From Mantis religiosa (taxonomy: Eukaryota; Arthropoda; Insecta; Mantodea; Mantidae): a stretch of 64,000 nucleotides of DNA. How positions within the stretch are numbered: position 1 is the stretch's first letter; each line of letters begins with the position of its first letter. The stretch spans positions 197,980,335 through 198,044,334 of the forward strand of contig CM060957.1 in the NCBI GenBank assembly GCA_030765055.1. Direction: 5' to 3'. Shown here piece by piece: positions 11,545 to 24,174 of this stretch. The notes beneath the pieces were generated by a model. The model was not told the DNA's origin, ran no database searches, and saw only the letters and a program-made list of their open reading frames with translations. A program made the position numbers and the translations under genes.

Positions 11545-12117
11545 TAAACAATATAATTGTAATTATAGTTTATGAATTACCTGTTTTTCTAATACAACAG
11601 AATTGCCAGTGGCTCATCCACTGTGAATGTCACTTACTTCAAGAGACTGTTCGTGATTGTCATTGTCTTCATTGTCCAAGTATTGCAAATTTATGATGAT
11701 TGGTTCCAAATTCCCATTGCATGCTTTCCAAATGTCTTCTTGTAGATAATCTGAATGTCACATGCAGTTTTCCCAGTCTTGTGTTACCTTGTCAGTTTCT
11801 TCAGGAATAAGTCACTCAATGTCCGACATTTAAAAACATTATTTCTATTTGTAAAATCACTTGAGCTCACCTTATCTCAATTGGATTGTTTTGACAGTGC
11901 TAAGGGGAAGATGGCTTACTTTCTGTTTTATTGCAATTGCAACTTTATCCAGCTGATATACTTTTCCTGGTTATTAAATGGAAGAACAACTGAATAAAAC
12001 TGCTTTGAACTCTCTTGAGTAAGTAGAGATTACAAACCATTCATAAGTAAACATATAATTTGACACATCACGTTCTGCCATGTAGCATTCTTACAGTCCA
12101 GCTGGAAGTGTACTTTT

Positions 12118-12186
<69 letters not shown>

Positions 12187-12611
12187 GCTTATTCAAAGCA
12201 ATTCTTTTATCACATTATGTCAAATGTTAATGTTTCAGGTCTGAGTAATTACAAATATACACACACATATATGCTAACTGATAATGATGTTCATTACAGC
12301 ACTTACGTCGCGATGAATTGTTATAATATATTGCTACTTCCTTTATTTGCAAGTATTCGGAAAACTATTTGAGCTAAAACTATAGTGTTTTTACAGTTAT
12401 ATTAAACTAGTTACTCTCTAGCTTCCTCAGTTTCACATTTTGCAAAATCTCAGTTTTTGTCTAAGCACAAAAAGTAATTAGAGGTGGATTCAGTTGGTAC
12501 TTATCACACACAGCTTACGGCAATTGCAATATGACAGCACCTCAGGACTTCAATTCGTTGCTCACCTAGTAGCGTTCAAGGACAAACTTCATTCCATTTG
12601 AAACACATAAT
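11545..12611 (-). mobile_element. Tc1/mariner-superfamily transposon relic A-left
   Basis: The minus strand carries shreds of the C-terminal part of a DDE_3-type transposase, the same product as at 59.8-61.1 kb, with acidic D/E-D-N repeats near the carboxyl end. A ~600-bp non-coding end follows, closing with ...CCATTTGAAACACATAAT at 12595-12611. The whole block is repeated in inverted orientation at 13246-14230. The transposase N-terminal half and the other terminus are missing. Confidence 0.7.
12121..12185. repeat. (TC)n microsatellite
   Basis: About 65 bp of perfect CT dinucleotide repeat inside the non-coding arm of transposon relic A-left. The corresponding place in the inverted copy has no such expansion. 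Confidence 0.97.
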
Positions 12612-13245
12612 AGTACTGTCAGTTGAGCCTTTATTTTAAATCACTTTCATTGTTTGCACATACAGACTGAACATGTCTCTTTTTATGGCATTGTCGTTTT
12701 TTATTAGTCTGCTGCATGCTCAAACTTTTGCTGTCACGCTTGCCAATTATGACAACTTTCTTCAGATTTTCACTGTTCTGGCTAGCCAACTCATTTTGCA
12801 ACAACTGCAATACAGTCAACTCATAGACATTAAATACCCAAAGTTTGCTGTTGCACTCCCTTTTACAATCTTCTGGTCATGGAAGCAAAGCTCTCAAAAT
12901 GAAGGAATGGAACATTGTTGATTTTTAACATTCCAGATCTGCAAAAATGAAACACTGAATACATCAGCACAGAACAACAATGAGGTTTGATTTTGACAGC
13001 TAGTGGCTGTCGAATGTTCCATGCTTTTACTCCTTTCACGACTAGCAGCAACAACATTGGCATGGGCTAACTCACATTTAATTGCTTTACATAAAGTATT
13101 AACTGCCATTATGAAAATACTAACAATGGGTTTATATGTAAACTGTTTCTCAGATTAACTCCTGAAATAAATTGGCAGACATCAAAACTGACATAATGTG
13201 AAAACTATTGGCATAGCAGGGATATCATATAAGTGTTAAGTATTT
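12612..13245. other. Spacer between two inverted transposon relics
   Basis: About 630 bp between two outward copies of the same transposon terminus. Short frames exist on both strands (for example minus 12631-12819, Gln/Asn/Lys rich), but none is recognised. It could be old target DNA or sequence carried with the element. Confidence 0.4.
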
Positions 13246-14485
13246 ATTATATATTTCAAATGGGAAGGGGTTTGTCCTTGAGTGCTACTAGGTGAGCAAC
13301 CAATCGGAGTCCTGCGGTGTTGTCATATTGCATTCCTCCTAAGTGGTGTGTGACCGGCGGCAAACTAATCAATCTCTGTTAATACTATTTGCGCTAAGAC
13401 AAAATTTCAGATTTTGCCAAAACTGATCCATGAAGAAGGTGATTAATGTATTTAACCTAACTGTAAAAACCCAATGTACTTAGTTCAAATAGTTTTCCTA
13501 ATACAAATAAATAAAGTAGATACTATTATATTATAATAATTCATTGTGACATAAGCACTGTAATGAATAGCATTATTGGTTGAACTGTATATTTGGAATT
13601 ACTCAGAACTGGAATGTAAACAACTGACATGACGTGGTAAAAGAAATTTGTACTTTGACTAAGCAAAGGTGCTTGTTAAATTCAATGAGAGGAAACAATA
13701 CATTTCCTGCTAGTCTGGCAGAATGTGTTTGGTCACATTATATCTTTGTTTATGAATGATTTGTAATCTCTATTTACCAAAGAGAGTTCAAAGCAGCATT
13801 ATTCAGTTACTGTTCCATAAAAATGTGCATCAGCTGGATCAATTAGATGCGATCCACCTTCCCCCATTACTACTACTACTACTAGAACAATCCAATAGAG
13901 TTAATGTGGCCTCACATTCTGTTGCAAACAGAAATAATGTTCCTAAACTGACTAATGTTGAACGACTGATTCACAAAGAAATTGACAAGGAGCACAACAA
14001 AACTGGGAAAACAGCGTGAGACATCAGATAAACTAGAAGGCAACTTTTGGAAAGAAATAGCGCGCAACAAGACTTTGGAACCTATCATCATAAATTTGCA
14101 GTACTCAGACGATGAAGACAATGATAATGTCAAATTGGCTCTTAACGTAAGTAACATTCACAGCTTTACAGATGCACTGCTGGTATTTTCATTGGATTAG
14201 AACAATAAGTAATTCATAAACTATAATTAACTTTAAACAAAATATTTATAACATTTGCGTAATATATGAATACTGATGTTGCAATTGGGATTTCAACAAC
14301 TGCATTATTATAAAACATTGGAAAATTCAGTTTGCGTTCACTTAAGTCTAGCGCCATGAACAATCGCAAGTGTGTAAGAGAAAGGGAAATATAAACAGAG
14401 TGCGGATAACAAGGTGGCAACAGTGAAGGCTCTAATGCATCTGATATGCTACAAGTGAGAACTCTTCCCATTTGAAACACATAAT
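13246..14485 (+). mobile_element. Tc1/mariner-superfamily relic A-right, both ends present
   Basis: Left end ATTATATATTTCAAATGGGAAG at 13246 and right end, inverted, ATTATGTGTTTCAAATGGGAAG finishing at 14485. The terminal inverted repeats are therefore about 22 bp with two differences, and the element is about 1.24 kb. Internally (13.86-14.17 kb, plus strand) is a decayed piece of transposase C-terminus reading VANRNN..LTNVERLIHKEID, parallel to VANRNNTFELMDVEQLVHEEI at 59.9 kb. The rest of the transposase is deleted, so it is a non-autonomous derivative. Confidence 0.7.
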
Positions 14486-14489
14486 AGAA

Positions 14490-17190
14490 GCTTATATCCA
14501 TACATTGATAAAACGGGGAACAATGTAATCTGCGTCCACATGGTGTTCCCTGGGTAATGCTAAATGGACTACAACACAGTCATGCTTCCCAATACAAAAG
14601 AAGAGTACTTCTCGGTGCTGTTTTGGAATGCCAAAGGAATGAACCAAAGTAAAAAGACAATGATAGAAAACCCTATAAGAGACAATGACGCAGATGTTTT
14701 CATCATAGATGAAGTAAATATAGATTAACAAAAGGAAAATTTTATCAATTTTTAAAATATAACACAAGTAAATTAGAAAAATACAGACTGATAGCTAGTG
14801 GTATACTTGTTGGCATCAAACAATGTATAAATGGAAAGTTCGAAATTGTGAAAGAAATGAATGAGGTGATACCTCTGAAATAATTAGAATAACAGCCTGC
14901 AAACAAAATTATAAATTCCAAATTTATGGAATTTACAGCCCACCCAGTAACAACCACCTCTACCTAGACATAGCAGACAGTGAGAATAAGATAATCATAA
15001 TTGGCGATCTCAATGGACATTCTCCAAGATGGGGCTACAGTGATAATAAAGCTGGCGTAATCATTGAAGAATTTGTAGATACCAACTTAATGAAAATACT
15101 GCACAGGCATGAAGACCCAAAAAACCTATATACCTTATACAGGACAGTCAACTAATCCAGATATTGCGATCATATCAACTAATCCAGAATGTAAAACAAC
15201 AACCAAAGTAATTGAAGACAGTGCTAGTGGACACAGAACCATAATAACAAAAACAAACCTGAATCAACAACCATCTAACACAAAAGGAAAAATAAAGTCT
15301 AAATGGATCTTCAAAAAGGCACATTGGGAAGAGAATATCATGACAACAAACAAATTCCTAAAGTAATGAAAGAACTAAATGCTGCAATTCTAAAATCTGA
15401 AAAAGTGTAATCATAGAGAAAAATTCATAAATATAAACCTTTCTGAAATGAATAGCTAGCACAGCTCAAATCAAAACGAGACAAAGCCAGAGAAAGAGCA
15501 GAAAGGTCAGAAAATAAAGTAGATGTTATAGAGTGGTAAAAAACAACTGCACAGTTAAAACAAGCCTTAAAACTATCAAAAAAGTGCTCTGAAGAATTTA
15601 TAAACAAATTACACTATAGAACAAATAGTACTAAAGTACACAACTACATTGAACAAATAAAAAGAGAAAAACAACAAAGTCAGCTTTAATTTTTGATAAA
15701 GAAATATATGAAAACACCCTTATAGCTGAAAAGAACATACTGCAAAACTAGTATTACATTAAAAAATAAATACAAAAAGCAGAATAAATATCTCAAGAAC
15801 AATAACCTTGACAATACATCTAACTTCCAAAATATCTTCAATGAGCCATTTACATTTCCAGAAATAAAACAAGATATAAGGACACTATAAAATAAAGAGT
15901 CCAGGTCCTGATAATATACATCCGTAGCTACTCAAAAATCTAGGAGTGAAGCACTTCACACCCTACGAAAAATTTTCAGTTACATTTGGACCACCAGAAA
16001 TAATATATCAACATTGTGGAGAAAAGCAAAAATAATACCCATCAAGAAGAAAGGAAAACGGGCACAATCGACAGATAGCTACTGACTGATATCATTCACT
16101 TCAAACATAGCAAAACTTCTAGAAAGAATATAAGCTACAAGACTGACATTTTACCTGGAAACACAAAACATAACAGTCTATGAACCACCTGGGTTTAGGA
16201 ATGATAACTGAAATACATCAGATCGTAAGACGTACACAAAACATTAAACAAAATTTTAATAAAAACAAGACTTCCTAGCACTATTTGTTGATTTCAAAGG
16301 TGCATTTGACACAGTATGGCGAGAAATGCTACTATACAAGATGAAAACATGGCACATCAGGTAACATGCTAAATTGGTTTCAAGCCTTCTTATCCCAAAG
16401 ATGGTTTGCAGTGCAGTACAAAACTGCCACATCCAAATGGAAACAAACCCGAGTTGGATTACCCCAAGGGTCTGTTACAAGTGCTATTCTCTTTAATATA
16501 TTTATAAACGACCTAGCAGATGCACTGAAAAAATCGGATAGCATACAAGTGGAAATGTATGCTGATGACCTAGTAATACGGAGCTCAGAGAAGAATATAA
16601 GTTCTGGGAAACATAAAAGTTACAAAAACAATGGAGAATGCAATTATAATATTAGAACAATATTGAGATAAACACAGAAAAAACCCAATATCAACTGTTC
16701 AAAATGCACCACAAAACAAACAGCCCACGCCGTGGCTCAGTGGTTAGACCGCTTGGCTGTCACCAAGGCGGCCCGGGTTCGATCCCAGGCGACCGAAAAG
16801 TGAGATTTGTGGTGGACAACACGGCGTTGGGGCGGGTTTTCTCCGGGACCTCCGTTTTCCCCTGCCATATCATTCCACCGGTGCTCCATCTTCATCTCAT
16901 GTATCATCAGTGTCATCGCCTGCGGTGCCGTATGTAGTAAAAGCGGGCGTTAAACACTACGCATTTCATTTCAACACAAAATAGAAAATATATGTCGGCA
17001 AATCAAAAACAAAAATTTACGAGTAGGATCTACAACACATATCTAGGAATAGAACTATACCGGAAATTATCAATGAAAGATCAAGTAAACAATGTAACAA
17101 ATAAGATCAACTCAGTGAGCAACATCTTAAAATAGCTAGCAGGAAAAAATTGGGGTGGAAATATGCACCGCCTTAATAACACATATAAAA
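14490..17190 (+). pseudogene. Decayed Jockey-like non-LTR retrotransposon ORF2
   Basis: Pieces of a full ORF2 can be read in shifting frames. The N-terminal endonuclease gives FWNAKGMNQSK near 14.61 kb and IIGDLNGHSPRWG near 15.0 kb. The endonuclease C-terminal portion is at about 15.1-15.26 kb. The reverse transcriptase gives LFVDFKGAFDTVW at 16.28 kb, GLPQGSVTSAILF at 16.45 kb and MYADDLVI at 16.56 kb. The thumb region with LGIEL and AGKNWGG follows, ending at 17.15 kb. Multiple stops and frameshifts make it inactive. A SINE interrupts it at 16.72-16.98 kb and a gypsy fragment truncates the 3' end. Confidence 0.75.
16724..16975 (+). mobile_element. tRNA-derived SINE inside the non-LTR relic
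   Basis: Begins with a well preserved tRNA-like head: A box TGGCTCAGTGG at 16733 and B box GGGTTCGATCCC at 16775-16786. An unrelated body follows ('gtggacaacacggcg', 'ctccgggacctccgttttcccc'). Another copy is on the minus strand at 44.89-45.04 kb. The LINE reading resumes on the far side. No acceptor stem supports a functional tRNA. Confidence 0.85.
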
Positions 17191-17635
17191 CACACGACAC
17201 ACACCACGGGGATCACGCCAGCCAGCTTAATGTTCGGCCGAGAGTTACGCCTCCCCTGTGACCTGGCTTTTGGTAACCCTCCGGGGGTGAAACAGCCAGC
17301 GACCGAGTATGTGAAGAACCTGGTGAAGCACCTCCACGACATGCACGAGATGGCTCGCCAGAACACCCAGAAGGCGAGCGACCGCATGAAAACCCAATAC
17401 GACAGGCAAGCCAACAGCCAAGGGTTCCAGCAAAGTGACCTGGTCCCCGAACCAAGGGACACTGCCCGAAGCTTCAGCAGCCATGGCAAGGACCGTACTG
17501 TGTGGTGAAGATGATTAACGACGTGGTCTACCGCATCCAGAAGGTGCCCCGAGGAAAGATGTTGGTGGTACACCTGGATTGCCTGGCCCGCTACGATGGT
17601 GCTGTTCGGGAAGACCAGCCTTGAGGAGGGAGCAG
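17190..17635 (+). pseudogene. Ty3/gypsy integrase C-terminal fragment
   Basis: The frame at 17155-17508 reads TTGITPASLMFGRELRLP followed by a polar, helical region and D/Q-rich residues. This is the region just after the catalytic core of a Ty3/gypsy integrase, where host-like chromatin-tethering sequences begin. It continues out of frame (VVYRIQ..PRGKMLVVHLDCLARYDG) to just before the LTR. A purine-rich stretch GAGGAGGGAGCAG at 17623-17635 is positioned as a polypurine tract. Everything upstream of integrase is missing. GC content is visibly higher than in neighbours. Confidence 0.85.
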
Positions 17636-18028
17636 TGTTACACAAGCGGCAAATTTGCGATGCCGATCAATAAATGAAGGCCGGTTTAGGGAGGGGAGAC
17701 AGGAGGAGTAGCTGAATCTTCGTTTCACCCTCCTCCTGCTGCCCGAAGGAGGGCGAAGCTTCGAGAATGTTTTCCCCCTCCATAAAAGGAGACTCGAGGG
17801 ACTTCGGGCCGCCGATCGGTACAAGCGAGGCGACGGTCAGTTGTGCTGAGTGAGTGGTGGCGGGCGGTGTGTAAGGAGCGCCCAGAGTGTACGTGGAAAA
17901 ACGAACTGGCTTAGTTTTAATTGTGTACATTACGAAATTGTAATTGTGACATTAGAATAAGGTAGAAATAAAGAACACTTTGAGTGGTGTAATTGAACTT
18001 TTTAATTTTACGAACCCACAAAGTCACA
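17636..18028 (+). mobile_element. 3' LTR of the gypsy element (393 bp)
   Basis: Starts TGTTACACAAGCGGC immediately after the polypurine tract and ends ...CCCACAAAGTCACA. It matches the solo LTR at 8634-9016. A poly(A) signal AATAAA is near 17.97 kb, just before the shared 3' block. No 5' LTR is present in the window. Confidence 0.88.
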
Positions 18029-18029
18029 T

Positions 18030-20900
18030 TATTCTGTACTATTGCAGAGTATTACAGTCTTTTGTGCTTAAATAAAGAGTAAACTGAAGTCACTGATTCA
18101 AAGACAACAGTTGACCTAGCCACAAACCTGTAAACTCATATCCTGGTGAGCAGTTTAACTCAGCAACAGCTTCTTTGTATTCTCAAAAATATCGGGCCTA
18201 GTGTAGTAAGGCAAATTGTTAAATATAATAGGATTAGAGTTTATAGCTGTGTTTTCTACTTACTGTAACAAATGGTTTTGTGTTTGTAGCTCTCCACGCC
18301 AGAGAGAGGAGAGCAGACAACAGATAATAGTTGGAAGGAGGTTCAAAATGAAAGCAATGGATTCTGAAACCAGTCGCTAGATAATATAAAAACGTAAGTG
18401 ACGAAATGTCAATAAACCAACTACAAAATTTTTCAGATTAGTTTTGTATTTATTCCCAAAGTGTAAGAAGTTTTGTTTTGGGGCCTGTTTATTGAGCCAA
18501 AAGATAGTAGCCTTGTTTTCTTGAATGCTAATGTGATTGCAACTAAACCAAATAAATGGCACCTATTACATTTTGTAAGGGAAAGTACGTGTTGGACATT
18601 GTTAGGAAACCAAGCACTTACACATACTTATCATTCTTCTTTGTTTATGTCAATATTCCTTATTGTTAGTGTTAAAGCTTCTTGAAACTAGATATGATTA
18701 TGACAGTAGCTTGTTCTACTTTGTGATATTCAGCTCTATAGTTTTCAGCTGTTAAGTTATTTAAATATTACATTTGTTGCCAGAATGTGTTATAGTTACT
18801 GCATAGCTTAGTCATTTCGTATTTGATGTAAATGCTAATGATGTAATCCAGCAATGTAGATTTTGGGTCTGTATTCCTTGATTTAAGTGATGAGTTATCA
18901 CTTGACTTTATGCCCTTATGTCTTATGGACACCTTCAGAACAAGTGAGTACTGGCTGCCAACAACTAGAACGGTGCATTCTTCTTCCCTAATTGGAGAGA
19001 AAATGAACTTAGGGAATAATGCCAACCACACTGAGAGAGTAGAGTTGGGAGTTTGTCTTCTGTTGTTTTGTCACTATCCACCAAAAAACTTTCACTGTAG
19101 AGTTCTCCTGTGTAGAAGTATTGCTATTGTAGCTGCAGATTCAAGGAGAAGTATGTTGGCAAGCCATGGAGCTTAGGTCAGGTAATATGATCTGGCTAGA
19201 AAGCAAACACGACTGAGACTCTGATCAGTAAACCAGGAAGCGAAGAGTGATGTGTTTGGAGAGCAGTAAGTTTTGAAGTGTCATTTGATCATAGTTATCA
19301 AGTGTTAAGTTGTTTCAGGCGCTGAAGCCAAGTCTATGTGAACAACATTTGTGTATATTACATGTTATTCTACTTAGGTTAACTTTCGGCTTTGTTTTAG
19401 GAACATTAATTCTTCTGTAGTGTTGGACCAGAGCTAAGATCTATGTCAGGGTTGTATTACATTGTCACATTTATTCTTTAGATTCATTTTGGCAATAGCC
19501 TAAAAATTCAAACAATATATCACTCCGGCAACTCTTGTACTACATATTTGACACATTCTGTATGTGAAAGAGGCTCAGCACTGCCTACCTGATATGACCT
19601 GATCTAGAGGTTTATGTGGACAGTGGAAAGTTACATGTGGCCCTTAAACTGCATGTAAGTGTATCATATTCACCATGGCAGTACCTTGTACCCTGACCAC
19701 TTGCATAGAGTACAGAAATGACGTCAGGCTATTTCCATCCTCATGATCACAACCAAATACAGTTGTTTGGGGAGGGGGAGGATAGTAGCAACTGCATGGC
19801 ATAAAGCTGCTTTTCACTTCTTGTACCATACGTGCTAACCCGACCACCAAGTGGAGAAATCATCTTGATGTACTTGAGGTAGATACTGCCCTTAGCAGTT
19901 TGATGTGCAATATGCTTTGTTCAACAAGCATTTCAGTTTCTATAATTGCCAGTTTTTGGAAATCGTTCCGAAATTATACAAGCTTGGACATTCAGTGACC
20001 TTAATCCTCGAGACTTTTATTTATGGATCTACCTGAATGGTGCAGCCTGTAGTGAGTAACCTGCCACTTCTGTGGTATGGGGATAGCGTGGTTCCGTATT
20101 TGAAAGTTGCTCATGTTAAGTTAGCCTTATCAGCTTCCTTTATAAGGTTTCCCCTTACAATGAATGAATTTAGATTGACCGTTACCTTGGCCAGCTTGAC
20201 GGATAGCTTCATATAATTACCTAAGAAATGAAACTAAAAGCAGTGAGGCAACAAACACTGCACACGTGTAATTATAACAAAACCTTCACTTATCTTTTAA
20301 GAAATTGATGGAAACTTCAAGAAATTATAAGACTGCAATACCATACACCATTGTTTATATTATCATTCACTTTCAATTTCGTTGTTGTCTACATAACAGT
20401 CATTAGATGTACTACATACCTACCAGTACTAGCAAACTCAGACAAGGAATCAAATTTAAAGAAAGAATATTTTGTTGATATTTCAAAAATCATTACACGC
20501 TCCTTCTTAAAATAAATATTTTTTGCCAAACCATTAAAATTGTCGGACCATTTCATTGTTTTAGTAATGTAACTTCTTCATTTATATCATGGTTAAATGA
20601 TCAGAACTGATCTGCTGTGGCTTATTTCTCAGTATGTTTATACCTAATATTTAGAAAAGGTTGTTTCATTATGGTTACGTTGACTATGACGAAATTAAAA
20701 GTAATTAATAATGTATATGAAGGATTACAAAGTCACGATCTTATAATTTCTTTAAAGATAAGAGAAGTTTTTGTTATAAATAATTATAGTTATATAACAT
20801 ATAGTTTGACTCTAGATTAGCTTGTATCTATAGTTAAAGGTCAGTAGTTTGTTTAGTTTTTAAATTACAATATTTTAAACCAGACAAGTGTAGAGGTTTC
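18030..20900. other. Non-coding stretch, nothing recognised
   Basis: Nearly 2.9 kb without a recognisable frame, element end or tRNA-like box. Short ORFs are of chance length and composition. A decayed element with no remaining landmark cannot be excluded. Confidence 0.5.
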
Positions 20901-20906
20901 ACAATA

Positions 20907-21060
20907 ATGGAGGAACTGGAAAAATGAGCAGTGATTAAATACTTCCATTTGAAAGGCTAAGTACCTAAAAAAAATCGAGGAAATGGACAGTACATTGAAA
21001 GACTCTGCCCCTTCTTGTAAAATGATTAAAAGGTGGGTAGCAGAGTTTAAAATGGAAAAG
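20907..21060 (+). pseudogene. mariner transposase N-terminal helix-turn-helix fragment
   Basis: Reading through two stops and a frameshift gives MEELEK.AVIKYFHLKG then TLKDSAPSCKMIKRWVAEFK. This is the layout of the paired-type helix-turn-helix at the start of mariner transposases (x-VIKFFxxKGLTP..., ...S.STIKKWxAEFK). It stops abruptly at the junction with GC-richer gag sequence at about 21.06 kb. No DD(34)D core follows. Confidence 0.65.
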
Positions 21061-21690
21061 ACACAACAGCCTGACCGCGAAGATGACCACGGAGATGAAG
21101 GCGGCAAACGAGGCCATCACCGTAAAGTTCGAATAGCAGCTGACCGGCGTGAGAGATGACGTCACAGAGCTCGGCAAGCGGATGGGACAAGTGGACGAGC
21201 GCGTCAAAGACCTGGCGAGCCGCGTTGACGAGCTGGAGGGAAAGGCTGACAGCAGCGCAAAGTCCCTCAACGCCATGGTGGAGGACGTCGTCACATCTGC
21301 GCGCGTCAAACCTCCTAAATACGACGGCGCGACAACTTTCGAAGTCCTCAGCCGTCAATTCGACATGGTGGCCAAACACAACAAGTGGTCACCAAAGGAA
21401 GAGTCCAAAAAACCAATAGCTAGTCTCCAGGGACGAGCCGCGTAAGTCTTGAACGCGGTGCAGACAACGGCGGCGCCCAAGGACACCAGGAAGGCCCTGG
21501 AGAATCTTTTTGGATACCACCGCTTAAACGCAGCGTAACGCAGCCAGCTAAAGGCAAGGTTACAGCAACCAGGGGAGACGCTGCAGGAGTTCGCCCTGGC
21601 AGTTGAGCAACTGGCTACCAAGGCCTTAGTCGAACTCCCACCAGAGTTCGTATCTCGGGAAGCTGCCTACACATTCGTTGACGGCTGTTG
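21061..21690 (+). pseudogene. Ty3/gypsy gag fragment
   Basis: Opens with a heptad-rich coiled coil (VDERVKDLASRVDELEGK). It then gives VKPPKYDGATTFEVLSRQFDMVAKHNKW, LQGRAA.VLNAV and, after stops, GETLQEFALAVEQLATKA followed by REAAYTFVDG. This order (KPPxYDG..W..F..QF, LxGxA, LRxxFG, ExLQEFAxxVExL) is the capsid region of insect gypsy/Mdg3-type Gag. In-frame stops occur after the LQGRAA segment and in the RLNAA segment. It may derive from the same family as the integrase/LTR fragment at 17.2-18.0 kb, but no LTR flanks it. Confidence 0.7.
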
Positions 21691-21699
21691 GTCTTTCAG

Positions 21700-24020
21700 G
21701 TTTGGCAGGCCATTAGGATATAACCAGCCTTTCCTCCATTTGCTAGAGGAAGGTATTTCTTACTCTATAAATCAATAGTAAAAGTATGAATGACGTTTCT
21801 TCCACATTTGATGGGCCAGTTATAACACGTCAACTCCGTTACTACAACTTCATGTGTTGCATCCAGGCGCACCTCGGCATGGAAGAGGATCGGATCAGGT
21901 TAGGAGTGGCAATAAGAGGCGCAATGATATATGTTTTGTAATAAATCAACATAAAGCAAAAGAGACTCATAAACTACCGATAAACCTGATTGGTCAATCG
22001 AAACACAAATGTCTTCAATACACTACCACTTCTATGTTGTTCTCAGAGAAAGGCATGTCTAAACAGAGAAATATTCTCTGAGTGCTTCCATGGAACACTT
22101 GTGTCAGCTGTGAGAAAATAACTAAGGAAGATAAAACTACAATTGGAAGCTAGTTTAACGATGCTGACTGTCATTTGTCCGTTGTGATGCTCCCTATCTG
22201 TTACCCAATGTGACTGCGCTGTCAGCCCATGGACCAGAAAAACCATCATAAACTTGTACTTTTGCCATTTGCTCAACAGAGACTATGTCAAGACGCGGTA
22301 AGCAATCAATTCTTGTAACTTTGCTTTCAAAACAACAGAATCATGAAAATAGTGCGGCCAGACATTCATGCAAAGTTAAGGCCAGTGACGATCGAAAGCG
22401 CTGATTCTATCATCAAATACAGACATTTTCTAGATTGAAATATTCCATAAGATCTCACAATGAGAAGTTGCTGGTACTTGTTTGAATAGCGGAAACTGTG
22501 AGAGGAATCAAGCCCTAAGAGATGAAGTAAATAAAAGCGCCTAAAAAGGGAGCATTTGACGATCACTCACACTGCTAATGCTGATATATTACTGAATGCA
22601 ACAGTCAGTTACATGAGGCGGCTGTGAAGAGAAGTCAGGAACAAATTTCTCCTCAATGGATAGAAAATTGTTAGTTGATTTAAGTAACTAAATATAAGGA
22701 TGTTGTAGGAAATAAGGAGAAGTATGCGATAAATATGAAGGAGAAAGACATGACGTGGGAAATGATTGGAATGACTTTTATTCCAATGCAACTGTCAGAA
22801 CCAAAAGTACGAATCAACATTCTCAGGTTTACTTGGATTTAAAATGAAGTGCGAAGAAGGAGAGACGAGTGACTTGAACGCTCCAAGATGAGACATGCAC
22901 AAAGTGTTTATCCACAGAATTCAGTGAATTATAAAATCGCAAAGTTATTTGTAATTTAAGCAAAGGCGAGATCGCCATGTCTTACAAAGCATATTCTAAC
23001 CTCTCTCACACTTACGCAGTAAGCTTCACGGCAAATACTTTCGATAGTCTACAACTCTGTAGAAAATCTTGTGATACCTTCTCAAAATTATTTCTCCTCA
23101 AAGCCATACTCTGTTAGGAGTCATTTCGGAGGTCTAAATATAACAAATCAACATTAAAAGCAGCGTTCACGCCCGACATCTTGACTATTTACAATTCTTA
23201 AGGACTTAACAGCAATATAAATTGTTAGTTTAACAAGATATATAACATGGGTGTTAATAAAACGCTTGTTTGAGAAATGCAATGTTTGCTATAACTATGA
23301 CTAACCTTTAATACCATAGCTACTAGGTTCCTAAAGCTAGAAATGCGGTGACTCATCAATGTCATACTCAGACGGAAGAATGTCTGGAGATAGAAATATT
23401 TAGTGTTTCTGTGGAACATTTGTATTAGCTGGGGAAAAAACTAAACATAAAGCTACACCTGAGAACTATCTTCTCGGTCTCATTACTCATCCTGCTGAAG
23501 CGCTGAGCTCTTTCTTCTAGCCAATGTGACTGGTATTTCTGGCCAAGGAACAGGAGGATAGCTACTCACATGTTTTATCCTCGCCTTCCTGAACGAATGT
23601 GAAAATGACTATGGAGGATCTATTAAGTACGTAGTAAGAAAACCAGTTGTGTGAGTTTGCTTTAAAATAACGGACACCAGGAATACTACCAGTAATGTAA
23701 CCACGTTCAAGATCTGGTGATAGGCGTAGCTACTAATGCTAGTTTGGGGTTAATATTGCTAGTACACGATTCCACTGAGTTATTTACTGGCGCACTTGTA
23801 GATGACATTTATTTGACAGATTTACATAATAGTTGCCTATGTAATTACAACTACTAAATACATACAAACTAATATATTTATTAAACACGAACTAAATAAT
23901 AATTCTGTAATAATAATGATAATAAACACCAAAACATGGTGAGACGAAAAATAACCGAAACCACCTCTTTCCCGTTCAATAAGAACTGCTTCCTTTAAAC
24001 GAGACAAGTAGGACTCTGAT
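21700..24020. other. Non-coding, contains a diverged dispersed repeat pair
   Basis: Around 22.05-22.25 kb and 23.37-23.58 kb the same order of words occurs ('agaaatattctctgagtgcttccatggaacacttgtgtcagctg' and 'agaaatatttagtgtttctgtggaacatttgtattagctg'), so two diverged copies of an unnamed repeat are present. No coding sequence recognised. Confidence 0.4.
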
Positions 24021-24174
24021 AACACACTCTATTCATCTCCATTTCATACGTCAACAAATTATGGTTTTGGAAACTTTACAATGAGTATTTATCAAATTTT
24101 TGTGTGCTGTTACCCTCATTTATTAAACAATGCGTTTTCAAAAGTGAAAACCGCCTAAAGCATTTACCACAAAC

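Noticed and set aside
17136..17645. 169-codon minus-strand ORF
   Set aside because: Antisense to the gypsy integrase fragment in GC-rich sequence.
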